From CAWJMD01 sp963843835 (GTDB lineage: Bacteria; Actinomycetota; Actinomycetes; Actinomycetales; CAWJMD01): a stretch of 64,000 nt of DNA. A program made the translations under genes and the position numbers. Of the stretch, positions 28,110-36,136 are shown in pieces. The notes below the pieces were generated by a model that was given only the letters and a program-made list of their open reading frames with translations, was not told the origin of the DNA and did not search any database. Numbering within the stretch: the stretch's first letter is position 1; the number at the start of each line of letters is the position of its first letter. Where the stretch lies: the NCBI GenBank assembly GCA_963843835.1, contig CAWJMD010000002.1, forward strand, positions 124,001 to 188,000, read 5' to 3'.

Positions 28110-28538
28110 TCAGGGCGTCGGTCCGTGCCCGCGGCGCCCCTCCGTGCGCCGGCGAGCCTTCATCTCCGCCTCGAGGACGTGGCGCCGGCCATGCACCAGC
28201 TGGTCGCGCACCAGCGCCTCGAGGCGCCGGAAGTCCGCGTAGTACCCGTCGTCGTACTCCTCGACGACCTGGAAGGTCCACCGGCCGGCGAGCACGTTGC
28301 GGCCCACGAGCTCCTCGTCGAGCCGGTCCGCGAGCGCGGTGTGACCCGCGCCCCGCAGCTGCTCGACGGCGTCGCCGAGGGTCAGGTCGGCGGTGCCGCT
28401 CAGCCGGTGGGCCGCGTAGAGATGTCCTCTGGCGACCTCCACGGCCTCCAGCGCCTCACTCAGGCGCCCGACCGCCTCCACCGTCGCGTCGTCGACGCCG
28501 TCCGGGCGGCGGTCGAGCGAGCCGGAGGGCTCAGGCAC
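28110..28538 (-). CDS. Conserved actinobacterial protein of unknown function
   Basis: 142 residues, predicted mostly alpha-helical with no membrane segments. Distinct phrases are VEAVGRLSEALEAVEVARGHLYAAHRLSG, ALADRLDEELVGRNVLAGRWTFQVVEEYDDGYY and HVLEAEMKARRRTEGRRGHG. I recognise this pattern from hypothetical proteins of other actinomycetes but no function is known. The start at ATG 28538 overlaps the previous gene's stop by eight bases, so it is translated together with the small protein upstream. The aromatic-acidic stretch in the middle might bind a ligand; that is a guess. Confidence 0.75.
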   Translation of the reverse strand: MPEPSGSLDRRPDGVDDATVEAVGRLSEALEAVEVARGHLYAAHRLSGTADLTLGDAVEQLRGAGHTALADRLDEELVGRNVLAGRWTFQVVEEYDDGYYADFRRLEALVRDQLVHGRRHVLEAEMKARRRTEGRRGHGPTP

Positions 28539-28794
28539 GGTCGTCGGGCGGTCGGACGTCGTGGTGCGCGTCCGTGACGACGAGCCGCCCCGCGGCGATC
28601 TCCTGGGCGGTGTCGTCCAGCCACGTCGTCGCTCCCGTACCGAGGCCGGCGGCCTCCATCATGCCCACGAGCTCGGCGCGCACGACGACGGGATCACCGC
28701 CGGTGTGCTGCTTCGTGAGCCGGACGATGATCTGCTGCAGGACGTCCATGTCCTGGGCGTGCGTGCGGTCGTGGACGTGGTCGCGGTCCGTCAT
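28531..28794 (-). CDS. Small hypothetical protein coupled to the downstream hypothetical gene
   Basis: 87 residues from ATG 28794 (GGGGG upstream). The sequence is hydrophilic and helical: MDVLQQIIVRLTKQH and VVVRAELVGMMEAAGL, with a His/Asp-rich start and end. It has no recognised domain. Its stop overlaps the start of the 142-residue gene by eight bases, making a two-gene operon that diverges from the four-helix membrane protein gene at 28891. Confidence 0.65.
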   Translation of the reverse strand: MTDRDHVHDRTHAQDMDVLQQIIVRLTKQHTGGDPVVVRAELVGMMEAAGLGTGATTWLDDTAQEIAAGRLVVTDAHHDVRPPDDRA

Positions 28795-28890
28795 GACCCC
28801 CAGGGTGCCCCTCGTCAGGTCGGTCCGCACGCGCACGACCCCGCCGCGCGACACAATCGGACCCGCCACCGACGAGCAGGAGGTCCGGCC

Positions 28891-29376
28891 GTGGACGACG
28901 AGCCCCCGCGCGGCGGGTCGGACGAGCGCGACGAGACCCCGACCGAGCGAGCCGACCGCAACTGGGACGAGCTGCTGCAGGAGCTGCGGGTGACCCAGAC
29001 AGGGGTGCAGATCCTGACCGGCTTCCTGCTGACCCTGCCGTTCCAGTCCCGCTTCGCCGACCTCGACGGCTTCGAGGTCGCCACCTTCGTCGCCGTCGTG
29101 CTGGTCTCGGTCACGGCCACCGGGCTGCTCGTCGCTCCGGTCAGCATCCACCGCGCCCTCTTCCGGCTGCGCCGCAAGGACGAGACGGTCGCCGTGGGGC
29201 ACCGGCTGGCCCAGCTCGGGCTGCTCGCCCTCGGGCTGGCGATCACGGGGGTCGCGCTCCTCGTCTTCAGCGTCGTGCTGGGACGTCCCACCGCCCTCTA
29301 CGTCGCCGCGGCGGTGGCGGTCGGTCTGACGGGGCTGTGGGCCGCTCTGCCGATCACGATGCGTCGCCGGCACTAG
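28891..29376 (+). CDS. DUF6328-like four-helix membrane protein
   Basis: 161 residues. A polar, acidic N-terminus (about 35 residues) ends in NWDELLQELRVTQTGVQILTGFLLTLPF, the conserved entry of this family. Four transmembrane helices follow, including ATFVAVVLVSVTATGLLVAP, HRLAQLGLLALGLAITGVAL and AAVAVGLTGLWAALPI. The GTG at 28891 has CAGGAGG upstream. The function is unknown; the family is widespread in high-GC actinobacteria. A terminator-like hairpin follows the stop. Confidence 0.82.
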   Translation: MDDEPPRGGSDERDETPTERADRNWDELLQELRVTQTGVQILTGFLLTLPFQSRFADLDGFEVATFVAVVLVSVTATGLLVAPVSIHRALFRLRRKDETVAVGHRLAQLGLLALGLAITGVALLVFSVVLGRPTALYVAAAVAVGLTGLWAALPITMRRRH

Positions 29377-29383
29377 GCCCAGC

Positions 29384-29401
29384 GGGAGCAACGGTGCTCC
29401 C
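29384..29401 (+). terminator. Hairpin after the DUF6328-like gene
   Basis: GGGAGCA (29384-29390) and TGCTCCC (29395-29401) pair perfectly with a four-base loop, seven bases after the stop codon. It is a compact intrinsic-terminator-like stem without a T-tract. Confidence 0.6.
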
Positions 29402-29521
29402 AGGACTGGCGGAACGGGGAGAAAACGTTCAACCTGTAGGCATGGCCGTCACCTCGGCGTGGGAGGTGGTGGCACGGCGGGTCCGTCGACGATGCCGGGC
29501 CCGAACGGCGGGAGGCCCATC

Positions 29522-29833
29522 ATGACCACGACCAGCTCCTTCTCGGACGCGTCGACCGACGTCGTCGTCGCTGTGGATGTCGGCGGTGACCTGGACCTCG
29601 ACGGGGCGGCGCCACCCTGTCCCGAGGCCATGCAACGGGTCACGGCGAAGTCCGCCGACCTGATCGCCCAGGGCCGGCGGGTCACCCTCCGGGAGCTGTC
29701 CCGTCTGACCGGCCTGGAACCCCCGACCGTCGACGCGTGCGTCGCGGAGCTCGTGCGGCGGGAGGTCCTGCAGCCCGCAGGCGCCGCGCCCCACCACTAC
29801 GTCTTCGCCCCGGGCCGGTGGCCGCTGGGCTGA
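29522..29833 (+). CDS. Small winged-helix-like protein
   Basis: 103 residues from ATG 29522, preceded by GGGAGG. The first 35 residues are acidic and probably disordered. The rest reads as one helix-turn-helix/winged-helix unit: AMQRVTAKSADLIAQGRRVTLRELSRLTGLEPPTVDACVAELVRREVL. The end, HHYVFAPGRWPLG, could form the wing. It could bind DNA, but no target is apparent. It ends 15 bases from the convergent rRNA/tRNA methylase gene. It could also be a proteobacterial-type DprA-like partner; I have no strong family match. Confidence 0.7.
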   Translation: MTTTSSFSDASTDVVVAVDVGGDLDLDGAAPPCPEAMQRVTAKSADLIAQGRRVTLRELSRLTGLEPPTVDACVAELVRREVLQPAGAAPHHYVFAPGRWPLG

Positions 29834-29848
29834 CGCCGGCCCGTCTGC

Positions 29849-30508
29849 TCAGGGACGCTGGTCGAACCGCCAGCGTCGCACCCACGCGTGCAGCGCGATC
29901 GCCGCGGCCGCACCCGCGTTCAGCGAGCGCGTCGACCCGAACTGCGCGATGTGCAGGACCACGTCGCAGCGCGCCACGGCCTCGTCGCTGAGACCCGTGC
30001 CCTCCTGACCGAGGAGCAGGACCATCTCCCGTGGCAGGTCGAAGGTCTCCAACGGACGTGCACCGGGCACGTTGTCGAGCCCGACGAGCGGCAGGCCGCG
30101 GGCGGTGGCCCACTCGGCCAGCGAGGCGACGTCGGGGTGGTGCTGCACGTGCAGGTACCGGTCGGTGACCATCGCTCCCCGCCGGTTCCAGCGTCGACGG
30201 CCCACCACGTGCACACCGGCGGCGTTGACCGCGTTCGCCGTCCGCACGACCGAGCCGATGTTCATGTCGTGCGCCCAGTTCTCGATCGCCACGTGCAGCG
30301 GGGCCCTGCGCGTGTCGAGATCGGCGACGATCGCCTCCACCGTCCAGTAGCGGTACGCGTCGACGACGTTGCGGCGGTCCCCGGCAGCCAGCAGGTCGGG
30401 GTCGTATCGGGGGCCTACCAGGTGCGCCGGTGGCCACTCGCCCGTCCACGGGCCGACACCGACCGACTCGTCGGGTCGCGCCCCGCTCCGGTCCCGGGTC
30501 TCGTCCAC
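29849..30508 (-). CDS. SpoU/TrmH family RNA 2'-O-ribose methyltransferase
   Basis: 219 residues. The trefoil-knot signatures are all present: motif 1 ENWAHDMNIGSVVRTANA, motif 2 MVLLLGQEGTGLS, and motif 3 STRSLNAGAAAAIALHAW. The N-terminal 60 residues are a short extension and not a full L30-like domain. It transfers methyl from SAM to a 2'-OH of tRNA or rRNA; the target position cannot be read from sequence. It is divergent from the DedA gene with a 29-base spacer, so the promoters must overlap coding sequence. Confidence 0.92.
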   Translation of the reverse strand: MDETRDRSGARPDESVGVGPWTGEWPPAHLVGPRYDPDLLAAGDRRNVVDAYRYWTVEAIVADLDTRRAPLHVAIENWAHDMNIGSVVRTANAVNAAGVHVVGRRRWNRRGAMVTDRYLHVQHHPDVASLAEWATARGLPLVGLDNVPGARPLETFDLPREMVLLLGQEGTGLSDEAVARCDVVLHIAQFGSTRSLNAGAAAAIALHAWVRRWRFDQRP

Positions 30509-30537
30509 GTCGCGAGGCTACGCAGGACACGTACTCT

Positions 30538-31278
30538 GTGGCGGTGCCCCTCCTCGAAACGGCGACCCACGCGGTCACCGCGGTGCCGATGCTCGGCCCC
30601 AGCTGGCTCGACGCCGAGAAGCTCATCACCCAGTTCGGCCCGGGCCCCGCGCTCATCGTCGTCTGCGCGATCGTCTTCATCGAGACGGGGCTGCTCTTCC
30701 CGTTCCTCCCGGGCGACTCGCTGCTGTTCACCGCCGGACTCCTCGTCGCCCCGCAGTACATCCAGACCCCGCTGTGGGTGCTCTGCCTCGCGGTCTTCGC
30801 GGCAGCCTTTCTCGGCGACCAGACCGGGTACGCCATCGGGCGTTTCGCCGGACCCAAGGTCTTCCGGCGCGAGGACTCGCGCATCTTCAAGCAGGCCTAC
30901 GTCGACCAGACGTACGCGTTCTTCGACAAGTACGGAGGCCGGGCGATCATCCTCGGCCGGTTCGTCCCGATCGTCCGCACGTTCATCCCGGTCGCCGCCG
31001 GCGTCGGCCACATGCGGTACCGCACCTTCGTCAGCTTCAACGTCATCGGGGCCCTGGCCTGGGGAGTCGGCGTCACGCTGCTCGGGTACTTCCTGGGGCA
31101 GATCTCCTTCGTGAAGAACAACATCGAGCCGATCCTCATCGTCATCGTCGCGCTGTCGCTCGTGCCCGTCGCCGTCGAGCTGCTGCGGGCACGCTTCGGC
31201 AAGGGCCCGGAGCGCGACGAGCGCTACGACGAGGAGTCCGAGCGCGAGGCCGTCGCGCGGCGCAACCTCAAGCGCTGA
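30538..31278 (+). CDS. DedA family inner-membrane protein
   Basis: About 246 residues. The family core is present: FIETGLLFPFLPGDSLLFTAGLL, FLGDQTGYAIGRFAG, KYGGRAIILGRFVPIVRTFIPVAAGVG and FNVIGALAWGVGVTLLGYFLG. The C-terminal helix is followed by a charged tail. DedA proteins are lipid (undecaprenyl-phosphate or phospholipid) flippases or translocases. Starts at GTG 30538 or 30544 are possible; 30538 has better spacing to AGGA. Confidence 0.92.
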   Translation: MAVPLLETATHAVTAVPMLGPSWLDAEKLITQFGPGPALIVVCAIVFIETGLLFPFLPGDSLLFTAGLLVAPQYIQTPLWVLCLAVFAAAFLGDQTGYAIGRFAGPKVFRREDSRIFKQAYVDQTYAFFDKYGGRAIILGRFVPIVRTFIPVAAGVGHMRYRTFVSFNVIGALAWGVGVTLLGYFLGQISFVKNNIEPILIVIVALSLVPVAVELLRARFGKGPERDERYDEESEREAVARRNLKR

Positions 31279-31325
31279 CCACCCCCCGACCTGGACGGAG
31301 GGTCGGGCACCTCCTCGAAGCGGAC

Positions 31326-31489
31326 CCCGGTGGTCGTGCGGGTCACCGCGTCCTGCGCGTGCGGCTCGGACCTGTGGCCCTCGGCGGCATCGGGGCCGAC
31401 GCCGTGCTGGAGCTTCCGCTGGAGAAGGTGGCGCGGGCCTACGGGCCACGGACTCGCGCACCGCGATCAAGGTGCTCCTGCGTCCCTGA
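31326..31489 (+). pseudogene. Relic of a zinc-dependent alcohol dehydrogenase
   Basis: Three fragments of one protein follow each other in order but in different frames. The first is VVVRVTASCACGSDLWP, the N-terminal zinc/substrate region of medium-chain dehydrogenases (frame from 31330). The second is LGGIGADAVLELPLEKVARAY, the NAD-domain and C-terminal region. The third is DSRTAIKVLLRP and stop (31487-31489), the usual C-terminus. In an intact gene these would be separated by about 170 and 100 residues, so internal deletions removed most of the gene. It fills the otherwise gene-free 317-base stretch between the DedA gene and the Pro/Gln-rich protein gene; I see nothing else there. Confidence 0.75.
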
Positions 31490-31595
31490 CCGACGCCGTC
31501 CGGGGGGTCCTGCGGGGAGCCGCCCCCGAACTCCCCGTCCGTTGTGCCACGCTCGACGGACGCGGCCGCGTGACCAGGCGAACAGGGAGAGCCCG

Positions 31596-32258
31596 ATGAG
31601 CGACCAGTGGGGCCAGCAGCCCCAGGACCCCCAGCAGCCCCAGCAGCCCCAGCAGCCCCAGCAGCCCCAGCAGCCCCAGGATCCGCAGCAGCAGCCACCT
31701 CCTGCCGCCTACCCGCAGCAGGGGTACCCGCAGCCGGGCTACCAGGGGTACCCGCCGTCAGCTCCCCCGGTCCAGCCGGGCGCCGGGTACGGAGCCGGGC
31801 ACCCGATGGCCAGACCGCCGATCCCGCCGCCGGTCTCCCTGGCGGTGAAGCTCATGTACGTCGGCGCGCTCCTGAGCGTTCTCGGCATCTTCGTCCAGTT
31901 CCTGCTGCAGGACGACCTGCGCGCGATGTTCGAGGACCAGCCGAACATGACCCCCGAGCTGGTCGACACGGCCATGGGCGTCGGGCTCGGCGTCGGGGTC
32001 GTGTTCGGGCTGCTCGCGGCGGGGCTCTGGGTGCTCAACGCGGTCTTCAACGCACGCGGCCGGAACTGGGCGCGCATCCTCTCCACGGTGCTTGCCGGAC
32101 TGAACGTCGTGTCCACGCTGCTGGGCTTGCTGCAGCCCTCACCGGCCCTCAGCCGTGTGCTCTCGCTCCTGGGCCTGGTTCTCGCGGCGGCGATCCTGGT
32201 GCTGCTGTGGCGACCGGGCAACAAGGCGTTCTACGCCTCGGGGCCGCCCAGGTACTGA
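31596..32258 (+). CDS. Pro/Gln-rich N-terminus membrane protein
   Basis: 220 residues from ATG 31596 with AGGGAGAG upstream. Residues 5-65 are an extreme low-complexity Pro/Gln/Tyr segment (PQQPQQPQQ, YPQQGYPQPGYQGYPP). Four hydrophobic segments follow: LMYVGALLSVLGIFVQFLL, GVGLGVGVVFGLLAAGLWVLN, ILSTVLAGLNVVSTLLGLL and LLGLVLAAAILVLLWRPG. The architecture is common in actinobacterial small membrane proteins with a disordered cytoplasmic head. The function is unknown. It ends 56 bases before the polyprenyl synthetase gene; whether it belongs to that unit is unclear. Confidence 0.8.
   Translation: MSDQWGQQPQDPQQPQQPQQPQQPQQPQDPQQQPPPAAYPQQGYPQPGYQGYPPSAPPVQPGAGYGAGHPMARPPIPPPVSLAVKLMYVGALLSVLGIFVQFLLQDDLRAMFEDQPNMTPELVDTAMGVGLGVGVVFGLLAAGLWVLNAVFNARGRNWARILSTVLAGLNVVSTLLGLLQPSPALSRVLSLLGLVLAAAILVLLWRPGNKAFYASGPPRY
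31620..31679 (+). repeat. Nine-base tandem repeat (CAGCCCCAG) in a coding region
   Basis: The nonamer CAGCCCCAG recurs about five times within 31632-31679, with degenerate flanks to 31620. It encodes PQQ triplets in the N-terminal tail of the membrane protein. Such runs can change copy number by slippage without a frameshift because the unit is a multiple of three. Confidence 0.75.
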
Positions 32259-32314
32259 GGGGCCCGTCCGTCGCGAGCCTTGCCGGTCCCTGGGTCACAC
32301 GGGACGCTACCCGG

Positions 32315-33373
32315 ATGGCCCACGACGAGCTGCTGGTCGCTCGCACGCTGGCCGAGGCGCGCCACGACGTCCAGGCGGAGGTGGCCCGGCTGGTCGCCGC
32401 CCGCCGTCGCACCGGCTACGGGCCCCTGTACGACCTGCTCGAGGACTACCCGCTGCGCGAGGGCAAGGGGCTGCGGCCGGCGATCTGCCTCGCCGCTGCC
32501 AGGGCGGTCGGGGGGCGTACCGACCAGGCGCTGCTCTCGGCGACGGCCCTCGAGCTGCTGCACAACGGGTTCCTCGTCCACGACGACATCGAGGACGGGT
32601 CGAGCTTCCGGCGCGGCCGGGCGACGCTCTTCGAGTCGCACGGGGTGCCGATCGCGATCAACGTCGGCGACGCCACCAACGTCATGTCCGTCGCCGTCCT
32701 GCTCGAGAACGTGGCGCAGATCGGCGTGCGCAAGTCGCTCCTGGTGCTGCGCGAGTTCGAGCGGATGGCGCGGGAGTCGGTCGAGGGACAGGCCATCGAG
32801 CTCGACTGGATCGCCACCCACGACTTCGACCTGACCGACCGCGACTACGTGCGCATGGCCTACAAGAAGACGTGCTGGTACACGGTGATCGCGCCGCTCC
32901 GGATCGGGGTCATCTGCGGCAGCAGACCCGGCGCGGCGGCACCCGCGGAGGACGAGCTGACCCCGCTGGTCGGTCTCGGCTACCACGCGGGCATCGCCTT
33001 CCAGGTCACGGACGACCTGCTCAACCTGGTGGCCGACGAGACCCTGTACGGCAAGGAGTCAGCCGGTGACCTCTGGGAGGGGAAGCGCACGGTGATGCTC
33101 CTGCACTTCGTGCGCACGGCATCGCCGCCGACCCGCGACCGGGCACTGCGGCTGCTCCGCACGCCCCGACGCGACAAGGACCCGACGGAGGTCGCCTGGC
33201 TGGCGCAGGCCATGGCGGCGGCCGGCGCGCTCGACCACGGGCGCGCCGTGGCCCGCGAGTACTCCGAACGCGCCCTGGAGCTCGACGACAGCGGCTTCCC
33301 CTCGACCGAGGACAGCGACGACCGCCACTTCCTCCGCGAGATGCTGAACTACGTGATCGACCGGACCAAGTGA
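32315..33373 (+). CDS. Polyprenyl (isoprenyl diphosphate) synthetase family protein
   Basis: 352 residues. It is an all-helical trans-prenyltransferase that condenses isopentenyl diphosphate onto allylic primers. The first Asp-rich motif is present as LVHDDIEDGSSFRRG. GKGLRPAICLAAARAVGG gives the diphosphate-binding Lys/Arg, and the Gln/Lys region reads FQVTDDLLNLVADE. The second Asp-rich motif reads DDLLN, its last Asp being replaced by Asn. That may alter metal binding or product length, but variants like it occur. ATG 32315 has no strong ribosome site. It heads the ten-gene unit; the next gene starts 30 bases after its stop, so it probably supplies the isoprenoid chain for that unit. Confidence 0.92.
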   Translation: MAHDELLVARTLAEARHDVQAEVARLVAARRRTGYGPLYDLLEDYPLREGKGLRPAICLAAARAVGGRTDQALLSATALELLHNGFLVHDDIEDGSSFRRGRATLFESHGVPIAINVGDATNVMSVAVLLENVAQIGVRKSLLVLREFERMARESVEGQAIELDWIATHDFDLTDRDYVRMAYKKTCWYTVIAPLRIGVICGSRPGAAAPAEDELTPLVGLGYHAGIAFQVTDDLLNLVADETLYGKESAGDLWEGKRTVMLLHFVRTASPPTRDRALRLLRTPRRDKDPTEVAWLAQAMAAAGALDHGRAVAREYSERALELDDSGFPSTEDSDDRHFLREMLNYVIDRTK

Positions 33374-33403
33374 TCGTCCCGTGCGACAGGCGAGGAGACC
33401 GTC

Positions 33404-33910
33404 ATGACTCAACCGGACGACAAGGACACCACCGCAGGTCCTTTCGCGGAGATGCTGCGACTGCAGTCCGACTTCCAGGTGCGCATGGCCGAGGAGACCC
33501 TGCGGTACCTGCGCCGCATGCAGGGCATGTTCGAACCTCACGCCCCTGGCACCGTGCTCCAACCCGAACAGCCCGAACCGCTTCTCGCGCAGACTCATCG
33601 GGGCGAGACCTGCACGCTGACCCTCGACGTGGAGAACCGGCAGCGAGTCCACTGCGTGCTCTCACCCTCCGTCACCCCGCTCGTCGCAGGTGACGGCACC
33701 ACGTGGTTCCCCCTCGCGGAGTCACGTCCTACCGCCCACCTGCTGGCCACGGACGAGACGGTGACGGTCGCCGTCGACCTGTCCGTTCCGGACGACGTAC
33801 CCGATGGCGAGTACCGCGGCCTGCTGGTGCTCAGGGGCGTGAGGCCCGGCGGGGTGCCCGTGGTCGTGACGGTCGCGGGGCACACCCCGCCGGCGGAGGC
33901 CACGTCGTGA
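33404..33910 (+). CDS. Unknown protein: amphipathic N-terminus plus Ig-like beta domain (cluster protein A)
   Basis: 168 residues from ATG 33404 (GAGGAG upstream). Residues 12-48 form a charged amphipathic helix (FAEMLRLQSDFQVRMAEETL..., RRMQGMF), reminiscent of phasin-type surface helices. Residues 65-160 read as a beta-sandwich: TCTLTLDVENRQRVHCVLSP, then ETVTVAVDLSVPDDVPDGEYRGLLVL, the latter typical of COG1470/NEW3-like Ig folds. It has no signal peptide or membrane helix. GTGA overlap couples it to the next gene. The same domain order recurs in the protein at 37986, which suggests paralogues. Function unknown; a coat or scaffold role is inference. Confidence 0.75.
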   Translation: MTQPDDKDTTAGPFAEMLRLQSDFQVRMAEETLRYLRRMQGMFEPHAPGTVLQPEQPEPLLAQTHRGETCTLTLDVENRQRVHCVLSPSVTPLVAGDGTTWFPLAESRPTAHLLATDETVTVAVDLSVPDDVPDGEYRGLLVLRGVRPGGVPVVVTVAGHTPPAEATS

Positions 33911-34491
33911 CCGGCGACGCGTCCACGCCGCGCGTCCGCCTGGTCGACGAGCCCGAACGCTCCGGCCGGACGACTGCGACCCTGCTCGCGTCGCTGCGGA
34001 CCAGGCTGGCGATCCTCAACCTCGCGTCGGGAGCCGACGTCGTCGGGTCCCTGGTCGCGGGCTACGCCGCACTGGGGCGGGAGGTCTCCGCGACGACCGA
34101 AGGGCGTCGGATGCGCGACGCCCTGGCGGCCGGGCGAGCGGGCGCCAACGGCGACGCCCTGTGGGCGAGCCTGCTGATCGACCGCTGGAGCTCGTCCCTG
34201 CCCGCCAGCCCGGTGCTGCAGCACCTTCGCAACGACCTCGCGCTGCTGCTCGTCGACGACCTCGACGAGACCCTCGAGCTGCCTCCGCTCGCTCCCGAGC
34301 CGGTGGGCGAAGGGGCCGGACCCGTGGACGAGCCCTCGACCAGCCTCGACTTCATGGTCGGGATCTGGACGTTCAGCCGGGAGCTGGCGGCGGCCGTGGA
34401 GGCGCTCGCCGAGCCGACGCTGCCGCCCGCGGGGCGTGTGGAACGAGGGCGGACGCCACCGCCGGCGCTCGAACCGCCGGTCCTGCGCTGA
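33907..34491 (+). CDS. Unknown alpha-helical protein (cluster protein B)
   Basis: 194 residues; GTG 33907 overlaps the previous stop as GTGA. It is predicted mostly helical: TTATLLASLRTRLAILNLASGADVVGSLVAGYAALGREV and LQHLRNDLALLLVDDLDETLEL. An acidic Pro-rich linker follows, then FMVGIWTFSRELAAAVEALAEP. There are no cysteines, no clear membrane span and no family that I recognise. Its placement between two Ig-like/amphipathic genes and the CrtC-like gene suggests a structural or assembly role in the unit. Confidence 0.7.
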   Translation: MTGDASTPRVRLVDEPERSGRTTATLLASLRTRLAILNLASGADVVGSLVAGYAALGREVSATTEGRRMRDALAAGRAGANGDALWASLLIDRWSSSLPASPVLQHLRNDLALLLVDDLDETLELPPLAPEPVGEGAGPVDEPSTSLDFMVGIWTFSRELAAAVEALAEPTLPPAGRVERGRTPPPALEPPVLR

Positions 34492-34504
34492 CGTCGATGC
34501 GGCC

Positions 34505-35515
34505 ATGACGACGACCTGGTCCCCGGACCACCTCCGTCCGCCGGCACCCTTCGACCCCGCCGCGGCGGGCTACAAGGACTGGCTGCACGTCGACGTCGTC
34601 GACCACGACACCGGCACGGTCGCCATCCTCAACGCGTCTCTGGACGGAGCACCGGACCGCGACGCCTCGCGTGCCGTCGGCACCGTGCTCGTCGACGTAC
34701 CTGGCCGGGGCTGGGTGGGCAACCTCTCGATCGACGCGCAGAACACAGCCCGGCTGGGCCTGTGCGGCATCGCGACGACCGCGGTCTCGATCGACGTCGA
34801 CACCACGAACGGAGCGGTCACCGCGACGGCCGACCTGCCCGACGAGGCCGTCCGCGCCGACCTCGCCGGGCTCGCGGTGGCAGCCCCGCTCGTCCCCGAC
34901 CGGACCACGCGCTTCGGCTCCGGCTGGTTGGGCTGGTACGCGATGCCCCGGCTGGCCGTGCGCGGCGCCCTCGACGTGGGCGCCCACCACGTCCCGCTGA
35001 CCTCGGCCGCCGCCTACGCCGACCACAGCTGGGGCAGATGGCACTGGGGCGAGGACGTCGGGTGGGAGTGGGGTGCCTTCCTGACCCCCGAGCCCGGGCC
35101 GGCGTTCGTGCTGTCGCGGGTGACGGACCGCCTGCACCGCTCCGCTCGCGGCACAGGCATCGAGGTGCGCCACGGCAGCAGGCGGCGGCGGTTCGCGGAG
35201 TCCTCGGTCGCAGTGGAGTGGTCGGGACGCTTCGAGGATCGTCTGCTGCGCGTGCCGGGTCCCCTCGCGGTTCTGCACGTCGACCGCGCCAGACCCGAGC
35301 TCCCCTCCCGGCTCAGGCTCCGTGCCGACGACGGACGCGACTCGATGCTGCTCGACTTCGTCGCGCGGTCCGTCGCCCAGCTGGTGCTCGCCGACACGGC
35401 GGTCCCGGGCTACGCCTTCCTCTACGAGATCAGCGGCGCCTTCACGTGCTCCGGCACGATCGGGGGGACGTCCTTCGCCGAGCAGGGACTCGGGGTGGTC
35501 GAGCGTGTCGAGTGA
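34505..35515 (+). CDS. CrtC/AttH-like lipocalin-type protein (putative isoprenoid hydratase or binding protein)
   Basis: 336 residues from ATG 34505. The strongest motif is AAYADHSWGRWHWGEDVGWEW (shown split: YADHSWG, RWHWGEDVGWEW), the His/Trp-rich stretch of the CrtC (carotenoid 1,2-hydratase)/AttH double-lipocalin family. The C-terminal YEISGAFTCSGTIGG is the second lipocalin-like closing strand of that family. Family members hydrate or bind isoprenoids and other hydrophobic chains, which suits a gene next to a polyprenyl synthetase. There is no signal peptide. Hydratase activity is not shown by sequence alone; a binding role is equally possible. Confidence 0.75.
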   Translation: MTTTWSPDHLRPPAPFDPAAAGYKDWLHVDVVDHDTGTVAILNASLDGAPDRDASRAVGTVLVDVPGRGWVGNLSIDAQNTARLGLCGIATTAVSIDVDTTNGAVTATADLPDEAVRADLAGLAVAAPLVPDRTTRFGSGWLGWYAMPRLAVRGALDVGAHHVPLTSAAAYADHSWGRWHWGEDVGWEWGAFLTPEPGPAFVLSRVTDRLHRSARGTGIEVRHGSRRRRFAESSVAVEWSGRFEDRLLRVPGPLAVLHVDRARPELPSRLRLRADDGRDSMLLDFVARSVAQLVLADTAVPGYAFLYEISGAFTCSGTIGGTSFAEQGLGVVERVE

Positions 35516-35525
35516 GACGACCGAC

Positions 35526-36077
35526 ATGGCGGACGAGGACACGCTCGGCTGGTACGTCTCTGCGCTCTTCTCGGCGCTGGACGAGGGCGACCCCGCTGGG
35601 GCCGAGCGCGTGCGCCGCATCGCCGGTGGACGGTCGGCACGGATCGGGCTGGACGACGAGGTCGTCCTCGTGCGTTTCGACGCCGGGCGGTTGCTGGTCG
35701 CGCCGGATCGGCCCGCCGCGCCGGTCGACGGGACGGGAACCACCGACCGCACCACCGTCATCGACCTGCTGGGTGCCCGGCTCGAGGCCTACGACGCGAT
35801 CACCACCGGTCGGGTGGAGGTCGTGGGAGCCGTGGACGCCGTGGCCGCCATGCTCACGATCATCGAGATCCTGCTGGACTCGTCCTCCCGAGTGCCGGCG
35901 CTGCAGGAGCTGGCCGGGCGGCTCCGGACCGGCGAGCCGCCCGCCGCGCGGCGCGTCCGGGGACCAGTGGTGCCCTGGGCGGGGTACCCCGACGCGCTGC
36001 CCTCGACGGAGATCTCGCTGCTGGCCGACCTCGACCTGCTCCGGGACCGCCCGGCGGAGGGGAGCGCCAAGGGTTGA
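35526..36077 (+). CDS. SCP2-like lipid-binding protein (cluster protein D)
   Basis: 183 residues from ATG 35526; GTG 35505, which overlaps the previous stop, is possible. Residues 25-120 fit the SCP2/sterol-carrier fold: ARIGLDDEVVLVRFDAGRLLVAP, TTVIDLLGARLEAYDAITTGRVEVVGAVDAV. The usual order of strands and the RVEV.G turn are visible, giving a hydrophobic cavity for lipids. The C-terminus (residues 140-183) is an added helical segment. It is small, soluble and cytosolic. Together with the synthetase and the CrtC-like gene it supports a lipid-handling job. The domain call is by pattern, not by search. Confidence 0.65.
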   Translation: MADEDTLGWYVSALFSALDEGDPAGAERVRRIAGGRSARIGLDDEVVLVRFDAGRLLVAPDRPAAPVDGTGTTDRTTVIDLLGARLEAYDAITTGRVEVVGAVDAVAAMLTIIEILLDSSSRVPALQELAGRLRTGEPPAARRVRGPVVPWAGYPDALPSTEISLLADLDLLRDRPAEGSAKG

Positions 36078-36136
36078 CCCCACCGGAGCCCGCTGGAACG
36101 ATCGGAGCCAGACCTTCGCCAGATCGGAGGATCGCC

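Noticed and set aside
29459..29521. A longer start for the small winged-helix protein
   Set aside because: The extension is Gly/Pro-rich without a ribosome site, whereas ATG 29522 has GGGAGG at good spacing.
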